This document shows, piece after piece, positions 25,834 through 35,265 of a stretch of 64,000 nt of DNA. Position 1 is the stretch's first letter. Each line of letters opens with the position of its first letter. This DNA is from Haloprofundus halobius. Lineage in GTDB: Archaea; Halobacteriota; Halobacteria; Halobacteriales; Haloferacaceae. Under the pieces are notes generated by a model that had not been told where the DNA came from, did no database searches, and was given only the letters and a program-made list of their open reading frames with translations. The position numbers and the translations under genes were made by a program. The stretch lies in NCBI RefSeq assembly GCF_020097835.1, contig NZ_CP083666.1, forward strand, positions 1,240,001 to 1,304,000. Direction: 5' to 3'.

Positions 25834-28701
25834 ATGTCTGAGTCGGAGGCCGCGACGGGGGTTCGGGCCTTCACCGCGCTCGGCGACGCCGTGCGCGAGG
25901 CCCTCTCCGAACGCGGCTTCACCACGCCGACGGAGCCGCAGCGCCGGGCGATCCCGCCGCTTTCCGCCGGGAAGAACGCGCTCGTCATCGCGCCCACCGG
26001 GACTGGCAAGACCGAGACGGCGATGCTGCCCGTCTTCGATTCGATCGTCGAACACGACGAGAAACCGTTCGGCATCTCCGCGCTGTACGTCACCCCGCTG
26101 CGGGCGCTCAACCGCGACATGCGCGAGCGCCTCGACTGGTGGGGCGAGACGCTGGGTCTCGACATCCAGGTCCGCCACGGCGACACGACGCAGTACCAGC
26201 GCGGCAAACAGGCCGACGACCCGCCGGACGTGTTGGTGACGACGCCCGAGACGCTGCAGGCGATGCTGACGGGCAAGAAGCTCCGAAATGCGCTCTCGGA
26301 CGTCGAGCACGTCGTGGTCGACGAGGTCCACGAACTCGCCTCCTCGAAACGCGGCGCGCAGCTGACCGTCGGCCTCGAACGACTCCGCGAGGTCGCGGGG
26401 CCGTTCCAGCGAATCGGCCTCTCGGCGACCGTCGGGTCGCCCGAGGAGGTCGCGAAGTTCCTCGTCGGCGTCGGACCGTCGACGGAGCGAGGCGACCGCG
26501 ACTTCGAAATCGTCGAAGTCGACGTGGGGAGCAAAGTCGAGTTTACGGTAACCCATCCGGAGGTGACGCCCGAAGACGAGCGTCTCGCGGGCAAACTCGC
26601 AACCGACACCGAGATCGCGAGTCACGTCCGGACGATTCGTGATCTGGTCGCAGCGCACGAGTCGACGCTCGTCTTCGTCAACACTCGCCAGACGGCGGAG
26701 GCGCTCGGTTCGCGGTTCAAGACGCTCGGCGAGAACATCGGCGTCCACCACGGGTCGCTCTCGAAAGAGGCCCGAATCGACGTCGAAGACCGGTTCAAAG
26801 CCGGCGATATCGACGGACTCATCTGCACGTCGTCGATGGAACTCGGCATCGACGTGGGCCGCGTCGACCACGTCGTCCAGTACGGCAGCCCCCGCGAGGT
26901 CGCCCGCCTGCTCCAGCGCGTCGGGCGTGCCGGCCACCGCCGCGACGCGGTCTCCCGAGGGACGATCGTCACAAGCGACCCCGACGACACGTTCGAGGCG
27001 CTGGCCATCGCCCGCCGCGCCCGCGACGGCGAGGTCGAACCCGCCGAGATTCACCACGGCAGTCTCGACGTGCTGGCAAACCAGATAGTGGGAGTCGTGA
27101 TGGACACCGGTGAAGTGAGCGCCCGCGGCGCGTACGAACTCGTCCGTCGGGCGTACCCCTTCCGCGACCTGGAGGAAGAGCAGTTTCGCGAGGTGGTCCG
27201 CGAACTGTCGGGCAACCGCCTGCTGTGGGTCGACGAGGAGAAGGACCTGCTGGAGAAGTCGGGCGGCACGTGGCAGTACTTCTACGCGAACCTCTCGATG
27301 ATTCCCGACCAGGAGACGTACGAGGTCCACGACATGAGCTCCCGAAAACAGATCGGGACGCTCGACGAACGGTTCGTCGTCAACTTCGCGCAACCCGGCG
27401 AGGTGTTCATCCAGCGCGGCGAGATGTGGCGCATCAACGACATCGACGACGAGGAGACCCGCGTGAACGTCGCCCCCATCGAGAACCCAGCGGGCGAGGT
27501 GCCGTCGTGGACCGGCCGCGAGATTCCGGTACCGATGGCCGTCGCCCAGGAGGTCGGCGAGATGCGCAACGTCGCGGGACCGCAGTTCGAATCGGGGGCG
27601 TCAGTCGAGTCGGTCGCCCGCGACTTCCTTGGTCGCTATCCGACGGACGAACACACAATCACGGAGGCGATGACGCTGCTCGACCGCCACGCGGAGACGG
27701 GCGAACCGCTGCCGACGGCCGACCGCATCGTCGTCGAGGGCCAGGGTCGAACCGTCGTCGTCAACGCCTGTTTCGGCCACCAGGTCAACGAAACGCTCGG
27801 GCGACTGCTGTCTGCGCTCGTCGGCCAGCGAACCGGGTCGTCGGTCGGAATGGAGGTCAACCCATATCGCATCGAGTTCGAGGTGCCCCCGAAGGTCCGC
27901 GCACCCGACTTCGTCGAGGTACTGGAGTCGACCGATCCGGACCACGTCGAGGGGCTGCTGGAACTGGCTTTGAAGAACTCCGACGGCCTGAAGTTCACGC
28001 TCGCGCAGGTCGCCGCGAAGTTCGGCGCGCTCAAGCGGTACCAGGGGACCAACCGCTTCGGCGCGGACCGCCTGCTCGCGGCGCTCGAAGACACTCCCGT
28101 CTACGACGAGGCGGTCAGAGAGGTGTTCCACCGCGATTTGGACGTTCAGGGCGCGGTCGAGGTGCTCCGCCGCATCGAATCGGGCGAGGTCGAAGTCGCC
28201 GTCGCCCGCGAGCGGACGCCCATCGGCGTCGCCGGGCGGTCGAGCGGCCGCGAGTTCCTCGTCCCCGAGAACGCCGACGCGAGCGTCATCGAGGCGATTC
28301 GAGAGCGCATCCGCAACGACCGCGTCATCCTCTTCTGTCTGCACTGCACCGGGTGGCAGCGCAAGACGAAAGTTCGCCGCGTCGCCGACCAACCGGAGTG
28401 TCCCGAGTGCGGGTCGACGCGCGTCGCCTCGCTGAACCCGTGGGCCGACGAAGTCGTGAAAGCGGTTCGCTCGAACGAGAAAGACGACGGACAGGAGAAG
28501 ATGACCCGGCGGGCGTACAAGTCGGCGAACCTCGTCCAGAGCCACGGCAAACGCGCCGTCGTCGCGATGGCCGCCCGCGGCGTCGGCCCGCACAACGCCG
28601 CGCGTATCATCGCCAAACTCCGCGAGGACGAGGACGATTTCTACCGCGACATCCTCGCCCAGGAGCGACAGTACGCCCGGACGCAGTCGTTCTGGGACTG
28701 A
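25834..28701 (+). CDS. lhr: Lhr-type DNA helicase
   Basis: 955-residue superfamily 2 helicase. Seen: IAPTGTGKTETA near residue 53 (motif I), TPLRALNRDM near 91, VVVDEVHELASS near 163 (motif II DEVH), IGLSATVGS near 195 (III), STLVFVNTRQTAEAL near 270, and the VVQYGSPREVARLLQRVGRAGHR block near 345-365 (VI). The C-terminal part has the Lhr winged-helix/beta-barrel region and a FCLHCTGWQ..PECPECGS four-cysteine zinc site near 834-858. Archaeal Lhr proteins unwind forked DNA and RNA-DNA hybrids in repair. ATG 25834 begins at the first conserved residues; an ATG at 25753 would add 27 non-conserved residues. Confidence 0.9.
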   Translation: MSESEAATGVRAFTALGDAVREALSERGFTTPTEPQRRAIPPLSAGKNALVIAPTGTGKTETAMLPVFDSIVEHDEKPFGISALYVTPLRALNRDMRERLDWWGETLGLDIQVRHGDTTQYQRGKQADDPPDVLVTTPETLQAMLTGKKLRNALSDVEHVVVDEVHELASSKRGAQLTVGLERLREVAGPFQRIGLSATVGSPEEVAKFLVGVGPSTERGDRDFEIVEVDVGSKVEFTVTHPEVTPEDERLAGKLATDTEIASHVRTIRDLVAAHESTLVFVNTRQTAEALGSRFKTLGENIGVHHGSLSKEARIDVEDRFKAGDIDGLICTSSMELGIDVGRVDHVVQYGSPREVARLLQRVGRAGHRRDAVSRGTIVTSDPDDTFEALAIARRARDGEVEPAEIHHGSLDVLANQIVGVVMDTGEVSARGAYELVRRAYPFRDLEEEQFREVVRELSGNRLLWVDEEKDLLEKSGGTWQYFYANLSMIPDQETYEVHDMSSRKQIGTLDERFVVNFAQPGEVFIQRGEMWRINDIDDEETRVNVAPIENPAGEVPSWTGREIPVPMAVAQEVGEMRNVAGPQFESGASVESVARDFLGRYPTDEHTITEAMTLLDRHAETGEPLPTADRIVVEGQGRTVVVNACFGHQVNETLGRLLSALVGQRTGSSVGMEVNPYRIEFEVPPKVRAPDFVEVLESTDPDHVEGLLELALKNSDGLKFTLAQVAAKFGALKRYQGTNRFGADRLLAALEDTPVYDEAVREVFHRDLDVQGAVEVLRRIESGEVEVAVARERTPIGVAGRSSGREFLVPENADASVIEAIRERIRNDRVILFCLHCTGWQRKTKVRRVADQPECPECGSTRVASLNPWADEVVKAVRSNEKDDGQEKMTRRAYKSANLVQSHGKRAVVAMAARGVGPHNAARIIAKLREDEDDFYRDILAQERQYARTQSFWD

Positions 28702-28750
28702 GTTAATCGGTGCGGAGTCTTTTTCAGCCGACATATCCTCCTCCGAGTTG

Positions 28751-29275
28751 ATGTCCGACGGCCCCTCCATCGTCACGCTCGCCGACGACATCGCCGCCAT
28801 CGCGAACGGTATCGCCGGGTGGTTGCTCGTCGGTCTCGGCGTGTTCGGATTTCTCGCGGTCGAGAGCGCCGTACTCGGGAACTCTGGGCTCTCGACGAAC
28901 CCGTTCGTGGTGGCACTCGTCCTCGCGTTCTCGGCAGCGTTCGTCACGTTCGGCGTGTTCGTCAACCCCCGCTTTCGTCGCCGACTGAACCGTCGCCACG
29001 CCGTCGACCGATTCGGCACCGTTCGCACCGTCGACAACCGCGTCGTCCACGCCGACGAGAACTGCCGCGAGCGGTGCGTCGTCTGCGGCCCGCGGGTCGA
29101 GCGCGGACTCTTTCGGCGACTCCGCTCGGAGTACGTCGTCGCCGGGGTACCGGTGTACACTGAATCGGAGTCGTTCAACCACTACTGTCGGTCGTGCGCG
29201 CTCTCGGAACTCCGCGGTGGCGACCCGGACGCGCAGACGCGCGAGGAGACGGCGGAGACGCTACTCGAACGCTGA
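28751..29275 (+). CDS. Two-helix membrane protein with cytoplasmic zinc-ribbon-like Cys pairs
   Basis: 174 residues. Two membrane helices (GWLLVGLGVFGFLAVESAVL and FVVALVLAFSAAFVTFGVFV) are followed by a soluble half with CRERCVVCGPR near residue 115 and HYCRSCALSEL near 145, two CxxC pairs that could bind one zinc. The C-terminal 20 residues are charged. It follows lhr by 49 bases on the same strand and may share its transcript. Not a named family to me. Confidence 0.72.
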   Translation: MSDGPSIVTLADDIAAIANGIAGWLLVGLGVFGFLAVESAVLGNSGLSTNPFVVALVLAFSAAFVTFGVFVNPRFRRRLNRRHAVDRFGTVRTVDNRVVHADENCRERCVVCGPRVERGLFRRLRSEYVVAGVPVYTESESFNHYCRSCALSELRGGDPDAQTREETAETLLER

Positions 29276-29354
29276 GCGCGCGGCCTCGGACCCGACGAGG
29301 CGCGAGTCCGAGTGCGCCCCGGCGGTCGGCGGATCCGGCGGGTACACCCCGGGT

Positions 29355-29738
29355 TCACGTCCAGTCTTCGAGGACCGGTTCGACGGCCGCGGCCAGCGAC
29401 TGGAAGTCTTTCATCGTGATGCCGTCGGTCGTGATGAACACGCCCGTGTCCTCGGTCGTGATCCTGACGAGAAACCCGTTGTCGAAGACGCGAATCGTGT
29501 ACCGGTACTCGCCCAACTCGGAGTTGTGATAGGCGTCCTGCGTCGTCTTGAAGTCGTGCCACTCGTTGCCGATGAAGGAACTCAGGTCGGCGTCCTGTTC
29601 CAGGTCGCTGCGGAGGTACACTTGCTCGTAGTCGAACCGGCTGAAGTACGTCACCGACCGGAGGCTGTCGCCGACGGCGGTTCGGCACGTCGTCGTGAGT
29701 CTGTCCCGCGCTTTCTCGGTGAGCAAGCCGTCACTCAT
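29355..29738 (-). CDS. Conserved haloarchaeal protein, DUF7522-like
   Basis: 127 residues from the ATG at 29738. A mixed alpha/beta cytoplasmic protein with no signal or membrane helix. Conserved-looking stretches are SVTYFSRFDYEQVYLRSDL, then YRYTIRVFDNGFLVRITTED and VFITTDGITMKDF. I recall this pattern as the haloarchaeal DUF7522 family, but cannot verify it. It converges on the zinc-ribbon membrane gene. No function known. Confidence 0.68.
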   Translation of the reverse strand: MSDGLLTEKARDRLTTTCRTAVGDSLRSVTYFSRFDYEQVYLRSDLEQDADLSSFIGNEWHDFKTTQDAYHNSELGEYRYTIRVFDNGFLVRITTEDTGVFITTDGITMKDFQSLAAAVEPVLEDWT

Positions 29739-29860
29739 ACCCCCTCTGTGACAGCCACTCACAAATAAGCGACGACGGCCGCGATCGGCGTACTCGCCCC
29801 GCGTGAGTCGGTACCGAAGCTCGTTACGGATTTATTACGTGTGACCGTGTGTGACGAACT

Positions 29861-29998
29861 GTGACGGAGCACGATTCGAGGTCTGCGACGTCTCCCGGCC
29901 GACTCGCCGACGCCGTCGTCGGAACGCCGTGGCGTGTCGCCGACGTTCGTCGTCGCGGTGACGGCGCGCACTACAGAGTCGTCCTCGAGACGCGGTGA
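29861..29998 (+). CDS. Possible 45-residue protein
   Basis: A GTG at 29861 opens a 45-codon frame (ADAVVGTPWRVADVRRRG near the middle, ending HYRVVLETR). Support is only circumstantial: TTTATTAC at 29831-29838 is about 27 bases upstream, the right place for a leaderless archaeal start, and the frame fills an otherwise empty 380-base gap. Codon use is ordinary. It may equally be chance. Confidence 0.3.
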   Translation: MTEHDSRSATSPGRLADAVVGTPWRVADVRRRGDGAHYRVVLETR

Positions 29999-30115
29999 GA
30001 AACGCCTCGCCTCCCGTGATTCCCACTCTCACCCCTCGAAACCGCCGGAGCGCACAGTCGTCCGTCATCTCGCGGCCAGAATCCTGAAACCGCTCCACGC
30101 CGAACACAGTCGTCG

Positions 30116-31249
30116 ATGGGTGACCGCCTCCACAGCGTGGACACGCTCCGCGCCGTCGCGATGTTCTTCATCGTCGTCGCGCACGTCCAGCCGTTCCGGG
30201 GTTTCGGAACGTACGGCAACCACGTCTACTTCGCGTTGGACACGATCGGTCAGTTCGACGTTCCGTTCTTCTTCGCGGCCTCCGGCTACTTCCTCGCAAA
30301 GTCGATGGACGCCGACAGCGCGGAATCGTACGTGAAGGGCGCGGGTCGGAAGCTGGGATCGCTGTATCTGTTCGGCATACTGCTTTACCTCGCAGCGACG
30401 GCTCTCGTCGCGCTGCTGCAGGGCGTCGATGTCGTGAACGCGTTGTTGGCGCGCCGACTCGGCGACCCTTCGCTAGTGGGCTTTCTGTACTACGGGGACA
30501 CCATCGGCGTCCCGCTGTGGTTCCTGACTGCGCTGTTCTTCTCCATCTGTTTCGTCGCCCTCTTCGTCAGGTTCGAGAAGACCCGTTACCTGCTGCCCGT
30601 CGCCGCTCTCTTCCACGTCGTCGGACTCGTCGGGACGAACCTGCAGATGCTCGTCGAGATACCGTTCGAGACGCGCGACGCTCTCTTCTTCGGCTTCTTC
30701 TACGTCGCGCTCGGCTACCGACTCAGTGCGAGCGACTGGACGCCGAGCGAGGACCGGAGCCGCCTCTATCTCGGTGTGGTCTGTCTCCTCGTCGTACTCC
30801 AACTCGCCGAACAGTACGCCATCGGCTATCTCCTCCGCGACGCCACGCTCAGCCAGGCAATCATCTCGACGGAGTACACGCTCTCGACGGTTTTCTTCGT
30901 GTTCGCCCTCTTCGCGTACGGCCTCTCGAAGCCGGGGTTGGGCAAGCGGACGGTGCTCCCGAGAATCGGTCGGCACGCCGTGGGAATCTATCTCGTGCAC
31001 GTCCCGCTGTATCGGATCATCCAAGCGGTGAACCGAATCTGGGGTCCGGCAGTCGGGATCGACTTCTCGGCGACACTCCTCTGGCAGCTAGCCATCACCC
31101 CGCTCGTCTACACGCTCTCGCTGGGCGTCTATCTCCTCATGGCGAGGGCGGGCGTCATCGAACTCGGCGGGAGCCACTTCCCGTGGCTCGCTCGTCTCCG
31201 CGCGCAGATCACGTCGCTCGTCTCGACCCGCGGTTCGGAGACGAACTGA
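30116..31249 (+). CDS. Acyltransferase 3 family membrane protein
   Basis: 377-residue integral membrane protein with about ten helices, of the type that O-acylates sugars or lipids from the cytoplasmic side. The N terminus has the family start (HSVDTLRAVAMFFIVVAHVQ, with RAVA and the active-site His of VVAHV). FFFAASGYFLAKS follows near residue 55, and GRHAVGIYLVHVPLYRI near 287 is the matching C-terminal motif. It may modify surface glycans or lipids. It stands alone, converging on the CDC48 gene with a 35-base gap. Confidence 0.87.
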   Translation: MGDRLHSVDTLRAVAMFFIVVAHVQPFRGFGTYGNHVYFALDTIGQFDVPFFFAASGYFLAKSMDADSAESYVKGAGRKLGSLYLFGILLYLAATALVALLQGVDVVNALLARRLGDPSLVGFLYYGDTIGVPLWFLTALFFSICFVALFVRFEKTRYLLPVAALFHVVGLVGTNLQMLVEIPFETRDALFFGFFYVALGYRLSASDWTPSEDRSRLYLGVVCLLVVLQLAEQYAIGYLLRDATLSQAIISTEYTLSTVFFVFALFAYGLSKPGLGKRTVLPRIGRHAVGIYLVHVPLYRIIQAVNRIWGPAVGIDFSATLLWQLAITPLVYTLSLGVYLLMARAGVIELGGSHFPWLARLRAQITSLVSTRGSETN

Positions 31250-31284
31250 GTCGGCCGGGCCAGGATACGTAACCGCGACGCCGA

Positions 31285-33510
31285 CTACCGCATCGTCGGT
31301 TCGACCGTCTCCAGCGCCGCGTCGAAGTGCGCCTCGGTAACGAGCACCTCGTCTGCGTGCTCGTTCGCCTCCTCGCCCTCGTAGCGCTCGGCCACGTCCC
31401 GAATTGCGAGCAGCGTCGCCTCCCGGCAGACCGCAGCGATATCCGCGCCGGTGAACCCGTCCATCCGCGAGACGACGTCGTCGAGGTCCACCTCGTCGGC
31501 GAGCGGTTTGTCGCGGACGTGGACGTCGAGGATCGCGCGGCGACCCGCCTCGTCGGGTGCGGGCACTTCGACGTGCGACTCCAGTCGGCCCGGGCGCAGC
31601 AGCGCCGGGTCGAGCGAGTCGCGGCGGTTCGTCGCCGACAGCACGACCAAGTTGGGGTTGTCGCTGAGGCGGTCGAGTTCGGTCAACAGTTGCGAGACGA
31701 CGCGCTCGCCGACGCCGGAGTCGCCGCCGGACATGTCGCGGTCGCCGGCGATGGCGTCTATCTCGTCGAAGAAGACGATGGCCGGGGCGGCCTGTCTGGC
31801 CCGCTCGAACACTTCTCGGACCGATTTCTCGCTCTCGCCGACGTATCTGTCCAGCAACTCCGGCCCGGCGACGTGGATGAAGTTGACGCCGCTCTCGCCG
31901 GCGATGGCTCGCGCGAGAAGCGTCTTCCCTGTGCCAGGTGGGCCGTACAGGAGCACACCCGACGGCGGCGCGGTGTTCGCAGCCTCGAACAGCGGGGCGT
32001 AGGTGAGCGGCCACGTCACCGCGCGTTCGAGCACGTCCTTCGCCTCGTCGAGGCCGCCGACGTTCTCGAACGTCGTCGTCGGCGTCTCGGCGACGTACTC
32101 GCGCATCGCGCTCGGGTCGACGGCGGCCATCGCCCCTTCGAAGTCCGCGCGGGTGATTTCGAGGTCGTCGAGCGCGACGGGGTCCGTCCCCTCCCGCGAA
32201 CGCCGTAGTGCGATCATCGCCGCCTCCTTGCCGAGCGATTCGAGGTCCGCACCGACGAAGCCGTGGGTACGCGACGCGATCCGGTCGAGGTCCACATCGT
32301 CCGAGAGCGGCATGTTCCGCGTGTGGACGTCGAGGATCTCGCGCCGTCCCGTCTCGCCGGGGACGCCGATCTCTATCTCGCGGTCGAAGCGACCGCCGCG
32401 GCGGAGCGCGGGGTCCAAGTCGTCGACGCGGTTGGTCGCGCCGATGACGATGACCTCGCCTCTGGCTTCGAGGCCGTCCATCAGCGAGAGCAACTGACCG
32501 ACGATGCGGTCCTCCACGTCACCCCCTTCGTCGCGCTTGGGGGCGATAGAGTCTATCTCGTCGAAGAAGACGATCGCGGGTGCGTTGTCGCGGGCCGCCT
32601 CGAACGTCTCGCGGAGACGCTCCTCGGACTCGCCCTTGTACTTCGACATAATCTCGGGTCCGGAGATGGTGACGAAGTGCGCGTCCACCTCGTTGGCGAC
32701 GGCCTTCGCGATGAGCGTCTTGCCGGTGCCCGGCGGTCCGTAGAGGAGGACTCCTTTCGGCGGTTCGACGCCGAGGCGGGTGAACACCTCCGGCTCGGAG
32801 AGGGGGAGCTCTATCATCTCGCGAACGAGTTCGAGTTCCTCGTCGAGGCCGCCGATGTCCTCGTAGTTGATGCCGGTCGCCGGCTTCGCGGGGGCGGGGC
32901 CGGCGCTTGCGCCGGACCCGGACTCGGCACCAGCGTCACCGGTGGCGTCGTCGGCCGTTCGCGCTCCGTCTCGCCCGGAAGGGCGGAAGACGCGGCTCCC
33001 GCTCTCGTCGCTCGCAACCTCGACGTGGACTCTCGTCGAGTCGGCGATGCGAACGGTGCCGTCGGGGTTCGTCTCGCTGACGACGAACGGCGCGTCGCCG
33101 AGTTGTTCGACGTGGACCTGCTCGCCTTGGAGGAGGGGGCGGTCCAACAGCGCGCGTTTGAGGATGCGTTGGAGGAGGTCCTCGTCGTCGGTGCCGACGC
33201 TCGCGGCGGCAGTGATGGTCACCGAGCGGGCCGTCTCGACGGCGACCTTCCGCACGCGGACGGTCTCGCCGACTTTCGCGCCGGCGTTGGTGCGGGTGTC
33301 GGCGTCGACCTGGACGGTGCCGGCGGGGGCGGTCGGACCGGCGGGCCACACTTTTGCGACCGTCTCACGTTCGCCTTCGATGACGACGGTGTCGCCGCTA
33401 AGAACACCGAGTGTCCGTCGAGCGGAGTCAGGGAGGCGGGCGATACCACGGCCGGCGTCGCGCTTTTCGGCGGCACGGACCGTGAGTTCGATGCCCGAGT
33501 CGTCGCTCAT
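31285..33510 (-). CDS. cdc48: CDC48/VAT-type AAA ATPase
   Basis: 741-residue double-ring AAA unfoldase that extracts and unfolds proteins, probably for the proteasome. Seen: N domain with ELTVRAAEKRDAGRGIARL, then D1 with GVLLYGPPGTGKTLIAKA near residue 253 and FFDEIDSIAPKRDE, D2 with GPPGTGKTLLARA near 520 and FFDEIDAIAG, and arginine fingers in GGRFDREIEI and RPGRLESHVEV. A Gly/Ala/Ser-rich insert of about 40 residues near 175-215 links N domain and D1. ATG 33510 chosen; upstream codons lack family sequence. Haloarchaea usually carry several paralogues, so this need not be the main one. Confidence 0.9.
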   Translation of the reverse strand: MSDDSGIELTVRAAEKRDAGRGIARLPDSARRTLGVLSGDTVVIEGERETVAKVWPAGPTAPAGTVQVDADTRTNAGAKVGETVRVRKVAVETARSVTITAAASVGTDDEDLLQRILKRALLDRPLLQGEQVHVEQLGDAPFVVSETNPDGTVRIADSTRVHVEVASDESGSRVFRPSGRDGARTADDATGDAGAESGSGASAGPAPAKPATGINYEDIGGLDEELELVREMIELPLSEPEVFTRLGVEPPKGVLLYGPPGTGKTLIAKAVANEVDAHFVTISGPEIMSKYKGESEERLRETFEAARDNAPAIVFFDEIDSIAPKRDEGGDVEDRIVGQLLSLMDGLEARGEVIVIGATNRVDDLDPALRRGGRFDREIEIGVPGETGRREILDVHTRNMPLSDDVDLDRIASRTHGFVGADLESLGKEAAMIALRRSREGTDPVALDDLEITRADFEGAMAAVDPSAMREYVAETPTTTFENVGGLDEAKDVLERAVTWPLTYAPLFEAANTAPPSGVLLYGPPGTGKTLLARAIAGESGVNFIHVAGPELLDRYVGESEKSVREVFERARQAAPAIVFFDEIDAIAGDRDMSGGDSGVGERVVSQLLTELDRLSDNPNLVVLSATNRRDSLDPALLRPGRLESHVEVPAPDEAGRRAILDVHVRDKPLADEVDLDDVVSRMDGFTGADIAAVCREATLLAIRDVAERYEGEEANEHADEVLVTEAHFDAALETVEPTMR

Positions 33511-33643
33511 GTCACCGCCTTTGCAGTGACGGTTCTTTACCCTTCCTGACGGGTGGTCGGCGACCGCAGGCCGGCCGACCCCGCTCTCGGCTGCGACCCG
33601 CTGCCGGGTAACGCATTTGTCGGTTGCTATCCTCTCTCGTAGT

Positions 33644-33778
33644 ATGGTCGCCACGACAGAACGCGACGATATGACGTGGTTCGAGTGCGAGGAGTGCGGA
33701 CTCCTTTTCGAGAACGAGACGGACGCCGAACAACACGAATCGGGGTGCGACGCCGAGGACCCATCGTACCTGCAGTAA
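33644..33778 (+). CDS. Small zinc-finger protein, DUF7128-like
   Basis: 44 residues: FECEECGLLFENETDAEQHE followed by SGCDAEDPSYLQ. It has a CxxC pair, then His and Cys 16 and 20 residues on, a one-zinc finger. I recall near-identical haloarchaeal microproteins under DUF7128, which end in EDPSYLQ or EDPSYIQ. It diverges from cdc48 and converges on the next gene. Short, but the metal motif and ending make it a real gene. Confidence 0.78.
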   Translation: MVATTERDDMTWFECEECGLLFENETDAEQHESGCDAEDPSYLQ

Positions 33779-33789
33779 ATCGCCGCGGA

Positions 33790-34221
33790 TTACGCCTCGG
33801 ACACCAACTCGACGCTCTCTTCGCCCCAGTCGTCCTCGACGAAGACGAAGACGCGCCCGCGCGCCACCTCCGGGTCGGCCTCGACTTCGGTTCGCATCCC
33901 GCCGACTCGGCGGACGACGACGCCCGGAAACACCTCCTCCGCCTCGCCGTCGCCGAGGATGATGCGCCCGACGCCGCTGTCGTCGAGGATGTCGTCGTGC
34001 GTCTTCAGGTCGTTGACGTACATCATCACGCCCTCCGTCTCCGTGGGGTCGGTGACGAGGACGTGCGTCTCCTTTCCGGGTCCAGTACGGAGCGGTCCGC
34101 TGTGCTTCCGTGGGACGCCGCGGTACAGCGTCTTGCGACCGTCGAGATACTCCACCTCGACACCGATGTCGAGGAGTTCGACGCCGAGGGTGCTCGGGGC
34201 GACGTCGTTGCGCGCGCTCAT
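33790..34221 (-). CDS. Conserved haloarchaeal protein, DUF5796-like
   Basis: 143 residues from the ATG at 34221. A strand-rich soluble protein: NDVAPSTLGVELLDIGVEVE, KETHVLVTDPTETEGVMMYV, DSGVGRIILGDGEAEEVFPG and a final RVFVFVEDDWGEESVELV. I recognise the layout as the haloarchaeal DUF5796 family from memory. It ends 11 bases from the zinc-finger microprotein and diverges from aroK. No function known. Confidence 0.75.
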   Translation of the reverse strand: MSARNDVAPSTLGVELLDIGVEVEYLDGRKTLYRGVPRKHSGPLRTGPGKETHVLVTDPTETEGVMMYVNDLKTHDDILDDSGVGRIILGDGEAEEVFPGVVVRRVGGMRTEVEADPEVARGRVFVFVEDDWGEESVELVSEA

Positions 34222-34350
34222 ACCCAAGGTAGAGACGGCGGTGGGAAAAACGTCGCGTCTCGACGATGCGGACGTTGGATGGTGACGGCGAATAGCAGCG
34301 AAATCGGCACGGACCGCCACACCTAATGTGGCGCGTCGCCGCCTCCCGCT

Positions 34351-35265
34351 ATGCACGGCCGCGCGTCCGCCCTCGGGGCGGCAACCGTCTTGAACGCGCT
34401 CGCGACCGGCGTCGGGTCGGCGTTCGCCATCGACGTCGAGACGCGCGCGTCCGTCGAACTCGACGACTCGGGCGCCGTCCGCGGCGACGTCGCGGAGGAC
34501 CCGGACGCAGACACGCGACTCGTCGAACGCTGCGTCGAACGCTGCGTCGAACGCTTCGGCGACGGCGAAGGTGGCGTCGTCCACACCGAAAGCGACGTAC
34601 CGATGGCTGCCGGACTCAAGAGTTCCAGCGCCGCCGCCAACGCCACGGTGTTGGCGACGCTGTCGGCGCTCGGCGTCGACGTCGTCGACGGGGAGGGTGA
34701 CTCGACGCCGGTCGCGAGCGACACGATGGACGGCGACGGTTCGGCGATTACCCGACTCGACGCTTGCCGAATCGGCGTCGCAGCCGCCCGCGACGCGGGC
34801 GTGACGGTAACCGGTGCGTTCGACGACGCCTCCGCGAGCATGCTTGGCGGCGTCACCGTCACGGATAACCGCGAGGACGAACTACTCCTCCGGGACGAAG
34901 TCGACTGGACCGTCCTCGTCTGGACGCCGCCGGAGCGCGCGTACAGCGCCGACGCCGACACCGACCGCTGTACGCGAATCGCGCCCGTCGCCGAGACGGT
35001 AGCGGACCTCGCGCTCGCGGGTCGGTACACCGAGGCGATGACCGTCAACGGGTTCGCCTTCTCGGCGGCGCTCGGTTTCTCGGCCGAACCGGCGATGGAA
35101 GCGCTCCCCGACGCCGCTGGCGTCTCGCTGTCGGGAACCGGGCCGAGCGTCGTCGCCGTCGGCGACGCGGAGGCACTCGACGCCGTCCGAGCACAGTGGG
35201 ACGGCAGAGCGGGAACGACGTTTTCGACCGAAACACGAACTGACGGAGCACGTATCCATGACTGA
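34351..35265 (+). CDS. aroK: Archaeal (GHMP-type) shikimate kinase
   Basis: 304-residue kinase, unrelated to bacterial AroK. It phosphorylates shikimate in aromatic amino-acid synthesis. Seen: GRASALGAATVLNALATGVG and FAIDVETRASVEL at the N terminus, ATP loop DVPMAAGLKSSSAAANAT near residues 82-99, the substrate-side TGAFDDASASMLGGV near 152-166, and LSGTGPSVVAVGDA near 255. It overlaps the chorismate mutase start by eight bases, a common haloarchaeal pair. A triplicated 12-base unit near residue 60 encodes VER-CVER-CVER, and residues 112-130 form an extra loop. Confidence 0.9.
   Translation: MHGRASALGAATVLNALATGVGSAFAIDVETRASVELDDSGAVRGDVAEDPDADTRLVERCVERCVERFGDGEGGVVHTESDVPMAAGLKSSSAAANATVLATLSALGVDVVDGEGDSTPVASDTMDGDGSAITRLDACRIGVAAARDAGVTVTGAFDDASASMLGGVTVTDNREDELLLRDEVDWTVLVWTPPERAYSADADTDRCTRIAPVAETVADLALAGRYTEAMTVNGFAFSAALGFSAEPAMEALPDAAGVSLSGTGPSVVAVGDAEALDAVRAQWDGRAGTTFSTETRTDGARIHD
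34521..34554 (+). repeat. 12-bp tandem triplication inside aroK
   Basis: Unit TGCGTCGAACGC occurs twice exactly (34531-34542, 34543-34554), preceded by a partial third copy. It adds whole codons (CVER) in a helix and keeps the frame. It looks recent. Confidence 0.7.
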
